From the NCBI GenBank assembly GCA_027475525.1, contig JAMWFC010000088.1:136757-200756 (forward strand): 64,000 bases of DNA, in the 5' to 3' direction. The notes beneath the pieces are model-generated. The model was not told the origin of the DNA. It saw nothing but the letters and a program-made list of their open reading frames with translations, and ran no database searches. The position numbers and the translations under genes were made by a program. This DNA comes from Macrolepiota albuminosa. Its lineage: Eukaryota > Basidiomycota > Agaricomycetes > Agaricales > Agaricaceae. Positions 44,741-55,452 of this stretch are shown in pieces (positions within the stretch are counted from its first letter, which is position 1; every line of letters starts with the position of its first letter).

Positions 44741-47740
44741 CAATCAACTTCTAGATCTTACTTTTGAGATGTTTCTCGTTTAAGCACAAGTATTTGTGTC
44801 CTAGGGAATGTTTAAAGCTAGTATGAGCAATAAATAAAACTTCTTACAGATTTTTAAACCTGCGAAAGTGATGTTGTTCCGTTTCCCTTGCGCTTTTTTT
44901 CTTTTATCCTCCGAAATGCCAGGATTGACAACGCCCACCGTAGAACTTCTTTCGGGCGTGATTAACTTCAGTAAAGGACAAACTCAAGTGTCACCAAAGA
45001 TTTAGTCTCTGTTACGAGATAAAAAACAACATGACAGAATCCAAAATACGTCCAGTTCTCTCACACTGACATGTCAATGTTTGCCAGGGTTGGCCAATAA
45101 GAGAATCGGTAGCTTTGACCAAGGCGTGCCGACTCTCATTTAATAAGGATCCAAGGTAGACGAAAACCAGACTGATCTATGTCAGGATACAGACGAACTT
45201 GCCCTGTGCTCACTATTCATCTCCTGCATTGAAGGTTGCAGCAAAGCTCACCTTAGGGAAAGGACTGTACAAAAAACCGGTTGGTCAACGCCTTCAGGGC
45301 GCTATCAGGAAACCACAGACACATTCAGCTGTTTTTCAAGTTTCCAGTTAGAATGACGCCCTTATATTCGATTTCCTGACTGATTGCTAGTACGTCGTTG
45401 GGAAGACGAGACGTAGGATTCCTTCGTCGTTGCATTCAAGTTTCAAGTTGACGTACTTGGAGACGGAAACCGATTTAGCCTCGGCATTATCAAGGCGAAC
45501 CACATAGAAGCGTGCTTTTACGTGTGTACTCTTCGCGAAAATGACCGGGTGATTGTTACTGGATATATCGTGATCAAGGTTGTTGTGCTGGAGTAGTTAC
45601 TAGTCCCACGATAACAGCAGCAAAAGAATAGTGGAAGTGGAATCGTTCAGTTGTAAGTCGGTCCCCTGTGCTGGAAGCACTGTAAAATGACTACGATGGG
45701 CTGTGGTAATTTGAGAGCCTGATGCGAAGTTAAATGTTAGCATAATTGGTACACAAGTGACCTTACCTTTTTACCCTCTGATGCGTCCAAGTACATAAAC
45801 ACCCTGTGCGTTGGGCATTGACATGGTCGCCGAGCCAGACACTCAATGGATCAAATGATAAGTCATGCACAAAGTAAGTCTGTTCAACGCTTGAGCAGAG
45901 TGATTTGAGAAATCTTCTGGTTATCAACCAGTACAGCATCCAGCCTCGTCTCGCTACGGCTGACTGGAGGCCAGAGAAAATGGGGGCATTATGTGGGTAT
46001 CGTATGAGTCTCGGTGGTATAGAGATGTGCCCACAGGACGGGATCGTAAAGAGTTTTATCCGGAGAAATCTGAGCAAATGGCAAGCCGCAAGCTTGAACG
46101 CGACGGTGCGCGTCATGGTCGAGTTGAAGTGACATATCCGAATTCCGATAGAAGTGTTGTCTCGTTTCTACTCTGTCGTCCGTCCAACCTTCGATGAGCG
46201 ACCAATTGCGTTGATTCGGCAAACAAAAAGTCTTTGTCCTCCAGTCACTTATTCAATTCTCGCCTTCATTCAGTGTCACTTGCTGATTCATCTCCGCAAT
46301 GGACTACCTAGTCTTGAACAACCTGAAGAAACTGCCAGTCGGACTTTGATCCTGGTGTGGAAAGGGAATGATGATTGATGTCATTTAACGGAGTACTTGG
46401 TATGTTGGCTTCATATTCCACCGTCGTTCTAAGCGAACCTGCCAATTTTCACTAGACCTTGATCGTCCTACTTTTGGCCTGAGCTACCCAAGGCTAACTC
46501 GAAACCTTTTGCGAACTTCTCTATTCGATGTTCGACTTCCTCGTTCCTGCTTCCTGCATTTCTCCTCATCCCTCCTTTATACATTGCCATCCCGGTACAT
46601 CGAAGACCTTGATACAATAGATCAGAGTCAATCAGTGTCGTTGCCAACGTTTCGAGCCCATTCTTTTTTCTTTTTGCATCTCCATGGGCACACGCACTAG
46701 ACATCTCCGGTTGGCTGGTTGTCCAGAGAATGATTACGTAATGTCGACAGAGCCTAAGATTATTTTTCTTTTCCTCCGTCTTTACGCCATTCAACGACCT
46801 CTTGTGCACTTTAGAAAGCAGGTCATACATCGTCTCCTACTTTTTGTAGCCTGGATACGTCTCTGGCCTCCCTATTTCGTGCCTTCAGACTCGATGTTGT
46901 CGGCTAGGCGTATGTCGATCTGCAGGATCTCCCTTGTCCTTGATAACCTCCTTACCATCGCTCCTACTCAATGTCGGCACTGGCCTTGATGCATGGTCCT
47001 TGCCACCTCGACCTCGTTACCCTACCAACATAACACCGTAGTTGTCCTCGGCCATCACCATCATCATCACTCTCAACGACTATCTGACCCTCATTATCTT
47101 ACCACGCGAGATGAACCATTGTTCCTGGTCTTGAAATGCCTGCCCTACCTCCAATGTAATTTTCGGGGTGGGCAAGGGGAAATACAGTGTCGCTTGAGAA
47201 TGAGCTTAACTCGAGCAGAGTAAGTCTCATTCTGTCCTTAACGTTCCTTTGTACTGGTGTGCTAATATGCACGAAAAGGCTCTAAACAGCTTCCCAGTCT
47301 CTGGGACCTTCATTATTGGCGCATATTCCCTCTTAATGCATGTTCGACTCACACTGTTGGCATTCCATAGCACCTCAAGGAGTTCTATCTTAACCGTTAG
47401 GGACTCACCTTATCTCTTTCTCTGTATCTTCAACATCGTCTCTTACCCTGCGCCTGACTTGTCTTCGAACGCTAAATGTCCGCGACTTGTCATGTCGACA
47501 CGCGGTTGTGCATGTCCCGCCTCTTCATCCGATCATCATCTAATAATATCTTTCGGAAGTCTCAGGGGCTCGTGGGATCTGCTCGTGTGCGCAAACCAAA
47601 CTTTGTGTTAAACCTTATACAGGATGCCAAAATGCCGTCGCATTTTCTATGAATTCCGAGGTCACTCAGGACGCGGTTACTAGAGACCGTTCTCCGCAAC
47701 AAGAGGACGGCTGGAAAAGGATGAGACAGGCGAAGAAGGG
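44741..47740. repeat. Segmental duplication, left module of unit C (5' truncated)
   Basis: Begins at ATCCAATCAACTTCTAGATC, equivalent to about 8440 in unit A, so roughly 1.1 kb of the module is missing on the left. Otherwise collinear with units A and B and uninterrupted across the DIRS insertion point (GGCGAAGAAGGGACAAGCC near 47727). No intact gene recognised. Confidence 0.75.
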
Positions 47741-48438
47741 ACAAGCCTATGATTTCACACTAAGGAAGGTCAGCGCCATCGCATACTGACTGATACCTGT
47801 TTAAGCAGATCTAATGTTCATAGATTCATTTGGCAGCCTCTTACCCCCACTCGTGCATAATTTTGTAGTTTCTCTGCTGTCTTACCATTCCTTGTATTAT
47901 CATTAACGTGTTAGATATAGATCATAGTCTTATCGCTCTCCAATGTATATGGCTTATCGTAGGATTTTCGGTGAGTCGTATGAGTGTTTCGGTATCCAAT
48001 CTCCAACGACTGAGATGTGTACACGATCTACGTGAGCTGTACCATGGTCTACCTGATGAGTGATTTATACACAATTTGGCAATGCAAACTTTTCTTTCCA
48101 TGCCTTCATCTTCCTGACACACCGACATCAATCTAGGCTTTAGAAAAGCTATGGTGCGCAAGGTCGAACAATTTGAGAGCTAGTTTAACTGCATCTGCAG
48201 CGCCTCTACCTCTGCTCCTGTAAAGTTTTCATGTTTTTTCACTGATAGTATTTATATTATAGCGTGATTCCTTGTCTTGTCTCCTGTGTATATCAGTTTT
48301 ACTTACCATGTGGTCAGTCAGTCAAAATCGGTTGAGAAAGCCAGTACAAACACGATATTCATTCATGATGAAAAAATCATACAATGTACATAGAACAAAT
48401 CATTTATCAATCCTTTCTCCTGTAACAATATCCCCATC
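47741..48438. repeat. Conserved spacer downstream of the patatin-TPR gene, unit C
   Basis: Aligns with 17023-17751 and 37531-38261. Probably includes the 3' untranslated region of the intact patatin-TPR gene. No frame is conserved in all three copies. Confidence 0.55.
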
Positions 48439-51400
48439 CTATTTCTTGAAAGTTCCCCATGTCGATTTCAATTTGTCCTTGAAAGAACTGTTTGTAGAAT
48501 CATTGCCATTTGTAGATCCATGTGTAGGATGGCTTGTTGTGACTGAGCCCTCCTCTGAAGAAGGTGAAGTTGAAGTACCCTGTGGACAAGTTGGTGTGCC
48601 TTGAAGAGAGAGTTGAACATCGCCTTTCAACAAAAGTAACAAAGCATTTTTGTAAGCACTCTTATACTTCTATATAATGTACAATAAAACTCACCTAAAT
48701 ACTTGTCTGATTGTTCTATTTGTCCTTCAATTGCTTCTTTGATATGAATTTCAAGCTTTGAATTCGGTGTTTGTAGTTGATATGATGGATATTCTTTATA
48801 GCCACCTGCAAACCCAAACTTCTTTGGAAAAGTGTGCCTTGGAAGATCACCTCTTTTGAATGCTTTGACTGCACTCAACAGTGGCTGAAGGTCCACTTCT
48901 AGTGAAACACATTGAAGAAGATTGAAGTTTGCAGGACATTTTCTTGGCCATCTTGACTTTTTAGTCATAGAAGCTGACCAGAAAACAATGACTTCAATCT
49001 TGAGAAGAGGTAAGTGGAAATTGCTCTTATCATATCCAAGAAATAATGTTGGCTTTTCTGTGAATTCTTCTCTTTGAACAGGATTGCACCTTGAGTTGTG
49101 GATATACTTCCATCGTACAATCTTGCTATAATGTTCATTATTGTACTCTGCTTCTGGAAATGCTCCAATTTCCCACAAATTCTGAATTTGTTTTGTGCCA
49201 TTGACAGAGCCATTCTCATAGCCTATCTGTCCACCAGGACTTGTTGAGACTTGTATGGAGGTATTCCAACCTCTATTTTTTTCTTTTTTAACTGTACTTT
49301 TTCCAACTGAGCATACAGCTTTTGGTGAAAAAGCAGCAATTTCTGCTAAACAGGAATGAGGCAGAGAAGTCTGAGTTTTAACCTGGCAGAGGTCCAGAGT
49401 ATAGTTATTTGTTGATCCTGTCATGTAAAGCTGAGTAAATTCTACTCCCAGCACAGGATCATTCCTCCAATGTTTGATTCCATTGTGATATGTCTAGAAT
49501 ATTATCAATTTACTCATCAGAGCATAAGTAATGATGAGAAATTACTCACCACAGCATCAACAGTGCAACTAATAAAAAATGACTCCTTGCCATCATCACT
49601 ATAAATGGTAGAAGTAAGTGGAATTTTGACTGATCTGTCATTTTTGCCATTTATTCCACTTTTATCACTACCACTTTCACTATCACTATCATCACCACCA
49701 TCACCATCATCACTGTTATCACCATCACCTCCACTTCTTCCTCCACTGCCACCACTTTCTTCTCCTCCACTACCACTACCACCTCTGCCATCATTGCTCT
49801 TGCTCTTGCTTTTATTTTTATCTGTATTTTTATGCATATTTTCCCCATTAAATGCATTATTATCTTCACTTGTGCCTTCACTTCCAGAACTAACATTATA
49901 ATTGCTTCTATTTCCACCTTTAGATTTTTCACTGCTATCTTCAAATGTAATGCCAGAGTTTTTCTCTATACTCATGTCAATTCTTTCCCTAGTTTCTTCC
50001 ATGCAGCAGGGTGAGGCTTCTGCAGCAATAATAATTTCAACTGTGAACTCAGGACCCACTTTTTGTTGTAACAAGTTCTGCAGCCCACTGGAAAATTCAA
50101 AGTTGGCATGAAGAATAACATATATCTCCTGCTCTGGTTCATTTAGATCAACTGTATCAGGATTGAATCCAGAATGGAGTGAATAAATGCCAGTATAACC
50201 TGACTTCAGAAAGACTTGGTAGAAATCATTTGCATGTTGTTCAATATATGTCTGTGCAAGAGAAGGAGTTAGGTATTTGCTGGAAATCCTTGGTTGAAAC
50301 TTTGAAACACATGATGCCTCAGGCATAACTTCTGGTTGGCCTAAATAAAATGGTACTTGACTCTGTTTTTGAAGACAATAATAAGTATCATCTACAACAT
50401 CTGTTGTATCAGCATATTGGGATGAAGAAAAATGAATATTAGGCACTTCAAGAGGCAAACTCTGAGCATATGGTGCTTTAGATGCAAACACAGCCAGATT
50501 TGGTTCTAGCATATTTGTAGACCATGATTCATGATGACTGTAAACTTCATTTTCTAAGCCTGCTAGAAATCTGTATTTTTTTTGCTGAAACTTCTCTGTC
50601 TTTGCTAGTTTTTCCTCTTTCCTAAAAATTACAGCAGGATCATACACTGCTTGGATAGTTTCTGGATAACTGCTTTTAAAGACTCCTATCTTAGCTGTAA
50701 GCACTTTTTGATAAAGCTCTTCTGCCTCTGCTAGTTTTTTCTCTTCCCTGAGAATTTTAGCAAGATTTAACATTGCTTGGATAGTCTCTGGATGACTGCT
50801 TCCAAAGACTTCTATTTTAGCTATAAGCACTTTTTGATAAAGCTCCTCTGCCTCTGCTAGTTTTTTCTCTTTCTTGAAGATTTCAGCAAGATCAGACATT
50901 GCTTGAATAGTCTCTAGATGGCTGCTTCCAAAGACTTCTATCTTAACTCTGAGCACTTTTTGATAAAGCTCCTCTGTCTCTGCTAGTTTTTCCTCTTTCT
51001 TGAGAACTTCAGCAAGATCAGACATTGCTTGGATAGTGTCTGAATGACTGCTTCCAAAAACTTCTATCTTAGCTTTGAGCACTTTTTGATAAAGCTCCTC
51101 TGCCTCTGCTAGTTTTTCCTCTCTTCTGAGGATTTCAGCAAGATTACACATTGCTTGAATAGTGTCTGGATGACTGCTTCCAGAAACTTCTATCTCAGCT
51201 TTGAGCACTTTTTGATAAAGTTCCTCTGCTTCTGCTAGTTTTTCTTCTTTCTTGAGAATTTCAGCAAGATCAGACATTGCTTGGATAGTATCTGAATGAC
51301 TGCTTCCAAAGACTTCTATTTTAGCTTTGAGCACTTTTTGATAAAGCCCCTCTGCCTCTGCTAGTTTTTCCTCTTCCCTGAGAATTTCAGCAAGATCAGA

Positions 51401-53210
51401 CATTGCTTGGATTGTGTTTGGATAATTGCTTTTAAAAGCTTCTATCATATTTGATAGCATTTCTTGATCAAGCATTTCTGCCTTTTCTACTTTCTGCTCT
51501 TCTCTGAGAGTTTGAGCAAGATCAAACATTGCTTGGATAGTATCTGGATGACTGCTTCCAAAGACTTTTATTTTAGCTATAAGCACATTTTGATAAAGCT
51601 CCTCTGCCTCTGCTAGTTTTTTCTCTTTCTTGAAGATTTCAGCAAGATCAGACATTGCTTGGTTAGTGTCTGAATAATTGCTTTTAAAAGCTTCTATCAT
51701 ATTTATACACACTTCTTGATCAAGCTCCTCTGCCTTTATTAGTTTTCCTTCTTCTTTTAGAGTTCTTGCAAAAGTAACCATTGCTTGGATAGTATCTGGA
51801 TAGCTGCTTCCAAAGACTTCTATCTTAGCTTTTAGCACTTCTTGATCAAGCTCCTCTGCCTCTATTAGTTTTCCTTCTTTTCTGAGAATTTCAGCAAAAT
51901 TAGATATTGCTTGGATAGTGTCTGGAAGACTGCTTCCAAAAGTTTCTCTTCTGGCTTTGAGCACTTCTTGGTCAAGCATTCCTAATATCTTCTTTCCATC
52001 TAGTAGAATGTTAGCAAGCATATAGTAAATCAAGGTGAGTTACTCACTCAAAATCTTAAGAGTGGTCTTTTGAGGATGACTATGTAAACTCATTATCAGA
52101 TGATCAAAGTCCTGACTATCCTGCAAATAGCCATTAAAATATATCTGCATCTCTTTTTTTGAAGCCACATGTTCTACACTAAACCTGTAAAACACAGTAG
52201 GCATTTGCATATAATACTTTGCAGCTAACACTTCACAATTCAAAGCTATTTGATTTAAAAGTCCCAGCATTCTTTGACCAAACATGTTGATAGACTTCTG
52301 AGAGACAGTATTCAAAGAGCCTACTCCTATATTCACCAAACATGCTACTGGTTGAGAAAGACCAAAAATATTTATAGCCTCTTTCAAAGCAAGATTGGAT
52401 GGATTGCTATAATGAAGACCTGCACCAACAAAGGTTTTATAAACTCCATCAAAACTAATAGACACAGGATTGAAAAGTTCAGGAACAGCAGTGGTAGCGC
52501 GAGCAGCTTGCACCACTGTACAATTAATATCTTGATTGAATTCTCCCTTATATGTTCTGAACATCCAAGGTGTTGTATCACCAGAAGTAACAGCCACAAC
52601 AAAACTTCATAATAACAGTTTTAGCTGAGGAGTAATAATAATAATAAAACACTGAAATACCTCTTGCAAAGAGGATTATCCTCTTGCATCAAAACATCCT
52701 CCGGAAATCCAGCAGATTGTAAAATGTCTCTCATACTAGACTCAAAAACAGTTGCCTTCAACTTCTCACTCTGAAGGCTCCACTTCTTGCCATCAGAGTA
52801 GACCTGTTGGCTGAACCAGACATACTTCTCAATAGCCAGGTCAACAGACATACGAAGTCGACCAAGCATTAGTGCAATAACTCTAATATACCATCTTTGA
52901 ATATTCAACTTTGTAGTGATGCTTTGTCACATACCCTCCTGTTCCAGCTCCGCAGATTATATCAAAATAATCACAAGGCTTAGGCATAGATTTGGTGTCC
53001 TCCAGGTCCATAAGATCAAACATAATTTTTCGAATGATCAGGAGCTCAGATAGGCCACGTATACAACCGTCATCTACATTTCCCCATAACATCAGGAATC
53101 GTAATTTGCAGTCAAAGGAGCCTACCTAAGGATAAAATCCTCAAACCACGCTGTTTTTGATCTGTATTTATGTTCTGCATCGAGGCGTGCGTCGTTGAAC
53201 TTGAAGACAT
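48439..53210 (-). CDS. Patatin-TPR protein, copy C, intact gene model
   Basis: Seven exons (53126-53210, 52935-53073, 52661-52882, 52048-52604, 49550-51999, 48695-49493, 48439-48623), all GT-AG, total 4437 nt with no internal stop: 1478 residues. Residues 1-335 are patatin-like: SLDDGCIRGLSEL, then CGAGTGG at the nucleophile elbow (Gly for Ser near residue 72), then FVGAGLHYSNP (Gly for the catalytic Asp near 209). A lipase reaction is therefore unlikely. Residues about 335-800 are eleven 42-residue TPRs. Then come a segment with QPRISSKYLTPSLAQTYIEQ, a Gly/Ser/Asp-rich linker (about 1040-1115) and a C-terminal region of about 330 residues that I do not recognise (TYHNGIKHWRNDPVLGVEF, WEIGAFPEAE). 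There is no NB-ARC or NACHT. The domain order recalls fungal patatin-type NLRs with the NTPase missing. A receptor or scaffold role in self/non-self recognition is inference. Confidence 0.8.
49650..49910 (-). repeat. Low-complexity Gly/Ser/Asp/Lys-coding tract, copy C
   Basis: Encodes alternating Gly-Ser-Gly, Asp-Ser and Lys/Asn runs. It differs in length from copy A (18940-19200) and includes an Asn/Lys-rich insertion (NMHKNTDKNKSKSKSN) not seen there. It is probably a flexible linker. Confidence 0.85.
50600..51999 (-). repeat. 126-bp tandem repeats encoding eleven TPRs, copy C
   Basis: Eleven 42-residue units share the core KLAEAEELYQKVLKAKIEVF plus GSSHSDTIQAMSDLAEIL. Two unit types alternate at the N-terminal end (GSS and KSN variants), and the last six are nearly uniform, which suggests recent amplification or gene conversion within the array. 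Confidence 0.9.
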
Positions 53211-55452
53211 GATGGGGTGAAGAGAAGAAAGGATTCTATCACTTCCATTGATTGTAACAAAGAGCTGTTCACACGCATGGGCCTCCCACTCCAACATGTG
53301 ATGTGAAAACCCGTGTTTTATTGGAATAAACCCAGAATTCCTACATACGATAATGTCCAAACATCTCTTCCATATGTCTGCATTGCTAGCGATGTAAGTG
53401 CACAGTAATACATAAGAGAAACCTAACCTATTTAATCATATCTGTACAGTACCTACTGGAACGACTTTCGAGTGAACCAGGATCTCTCTAGCTGAAAATG
53501 AACTGAGTCTAAACGGATTGTTGCTACTCCACGATCGTCACTTGATTGCTGCGATCAATATGCTTGAAGGTACCATGGGAGGATGATGGAGGTTATGAAT
53601 TGCTGCTGAGTGACAGCGGCCTTTCCAGCGACAGTGATTGGAGATAATGTCTGAATTTCTACTCCTGGAAATTCTGTGCGTCTTCCAGCAGGTAACTCCT
53701 ATGTTGCATTGGCGTGGAAGACACAGGCACACGCACCCTTCATAGCCATCTGGTTATACATAGTCTCCTACTTTCTGAAGCCTGGATGCGTCTCTGGCCT
53801 CCCTCGTCGTGCCTTCAGACTCGATATTGTCGGCTAGGCACATGTCGATGTGCAGGACTTCCCTTGTCCTTGATAACCTCCATACTATCGCCCCTACTTA
53901 GTGTCGGCACTGGCTTTGATGCTTGATCCTCGCCACCCAACTTTATTACCTTGCCAACATGACGCCATACTTCGTCATCGGCCATCGCCATCGCCATCAT
54001 TATGAACGACTCCCTTAGCCTCATTATCTTACCATGCGAGATGAAGCAATGTTCCATGTCTCGAGATGTCGGCCCCTCCTCCAGTATAAGCTGTGGGATA
54101 GTTAGGGGGATACAGTGTCACTTGAGAACGAGCTTCTTAACGAGAGCAAGGTAACTCTTATTCTATTCCTTTGTGATGTGCTAATATGCATGAGAAGGCT
54201 CTCAACAACTTTCAAGTCCCTAAAGTCTCCATTATCGGCGCACATTGCCCTCCACATATGGTCGACTCACACAGTTGGCGTCATTCCATGACCACCACCA
54301 ATCGCACTTCAAATTTCTCACGTTGACAACACCGTGCTTATCCACAATTGCCTGCAAGCAGGTCCTCATCCACTCGTCAGTTTATCGGGCTCCATCCATA
54401 TCACTCGGCGCATTTATGGCCTTGTTCTTCATTGATACCGATATATCTCGCACGCCAGCCTGAAGTAGGTCAGACCCTTCCCGTTAAATTGTTGGACTTC
54501 GGACAATCACACAGACATTCACTGGCTCGTCACGCAGGGCCATCACGCCTAATCGTGCCACTCAATATCGCATAAGTGGCCACTCAATATCACGCTAATG
54601 GACAATGGGCACATTGTCCACCAGAATACTTATATATCGGACGAATGTAGATAGGAACCCTCAGTCACTTACACTGGACTGAGGGGTACGTCGTATCATG
54701 AACTAGAAGTACTACAAAAGACTGACTGTACCATAGAGTAAACTGAACGTGTTCCTAGGTACAGTCAAATATAGTCACTTACACTGGACTGAGGGAGTAA
54801 ACTGAACGTGTTCATAGGTCTGATTTCCAACATGAATGACTACAACGGACACCTCAGCCCTGCTCCATGACAGTATAATGGTTGTCCGTACTCCATTCCC
54901 AGCTTCTAAACCTCGACAAAAGAGGGCAGACCCCTCGTGCTGTCGACTTGCAATGTGCATTGTGACCTGGAGTGTCCGCAAGAATCTCTCGGATTCGGAG
55001 ACGGTCACTTCAGCTTATACCCTGATCATCCACATTCAGCGTACTCAGAACCCTGCAAATCACTGTGCGATCCGTTAAAGTTGGCACTCGACCTCTTCCA
55101 GTTGCCTCGATCGATACTATTGGTTTTCACAAGGCCCACGGAGAGTTTCGAAGCAGTACCTGTGTGGTATCCTATCGTATCTGTAAGGTCTTATACGGTG
55201 AGAATCGCCTGTACCTTCGGTTGATACCATCTCTGTTTGCCGCTGCCCCATGGGCAATGAAGATGGAGAGAAAATGTCTAATACTTCTGGTCACTTTGCT
55301 TCTGGTCGCTGGTCATACCGATCACTATGCCGTTCTACCGGTCTGTTGTACATAATGCTGAGATCCGGCGGAACCAAGACAGATGGAAACGAACTCTCCC
55401 ATGGATATTGCCTTACCAAACACCAAGGCCAAAAGATGTCCCATGATCAGTG
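53211..55452. repeat. Segmental duplication, right module of unit C
   Basis: Collinear with 27300-29740 and 40158-42680 and interrupted by a solo LTR at 54490-54832. Part of the module near 53720 is deleted relative to A and B. Homology ends at 55452 (CCCATGATCAG), so the segment equivalent to 29740-31644, including an MLKL-like gene, is missing. The first 150 bp upstream of 53210 should hold the promoter of the intact patatin-TPR gene; I saw no clear TATA box there. Confidence 0.7.
54490..54832 (+). mobile_element. Solo LTR in unit C
   Basis: A 343-bp unit starts TGTTGGAC and ends TTCCAACA with a perfect 7-bp inverted terminus (TGTTGGA / TCCAACA). It interrupts the right module: units A and B read CCGTTAAATGAC without a break at 29150 and 42095. 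Flanks are TAAAT (54485-54489) and TGAAT (54833-54837), a 5-bp target duplication with one change. It contains the same CCTCAGTC / GACTGAGG inverted repeats as the solo LTR at 3985-4339. Confidence 0.85.

Noticed and set aside
50600..52000. Regularly spaced repeats that could suggest a CRISPR-like array
   Set aside because: The period is 126 bp with no short repeat/unique spacer structure, and it codes for TPRs in a eukaryotic gene.
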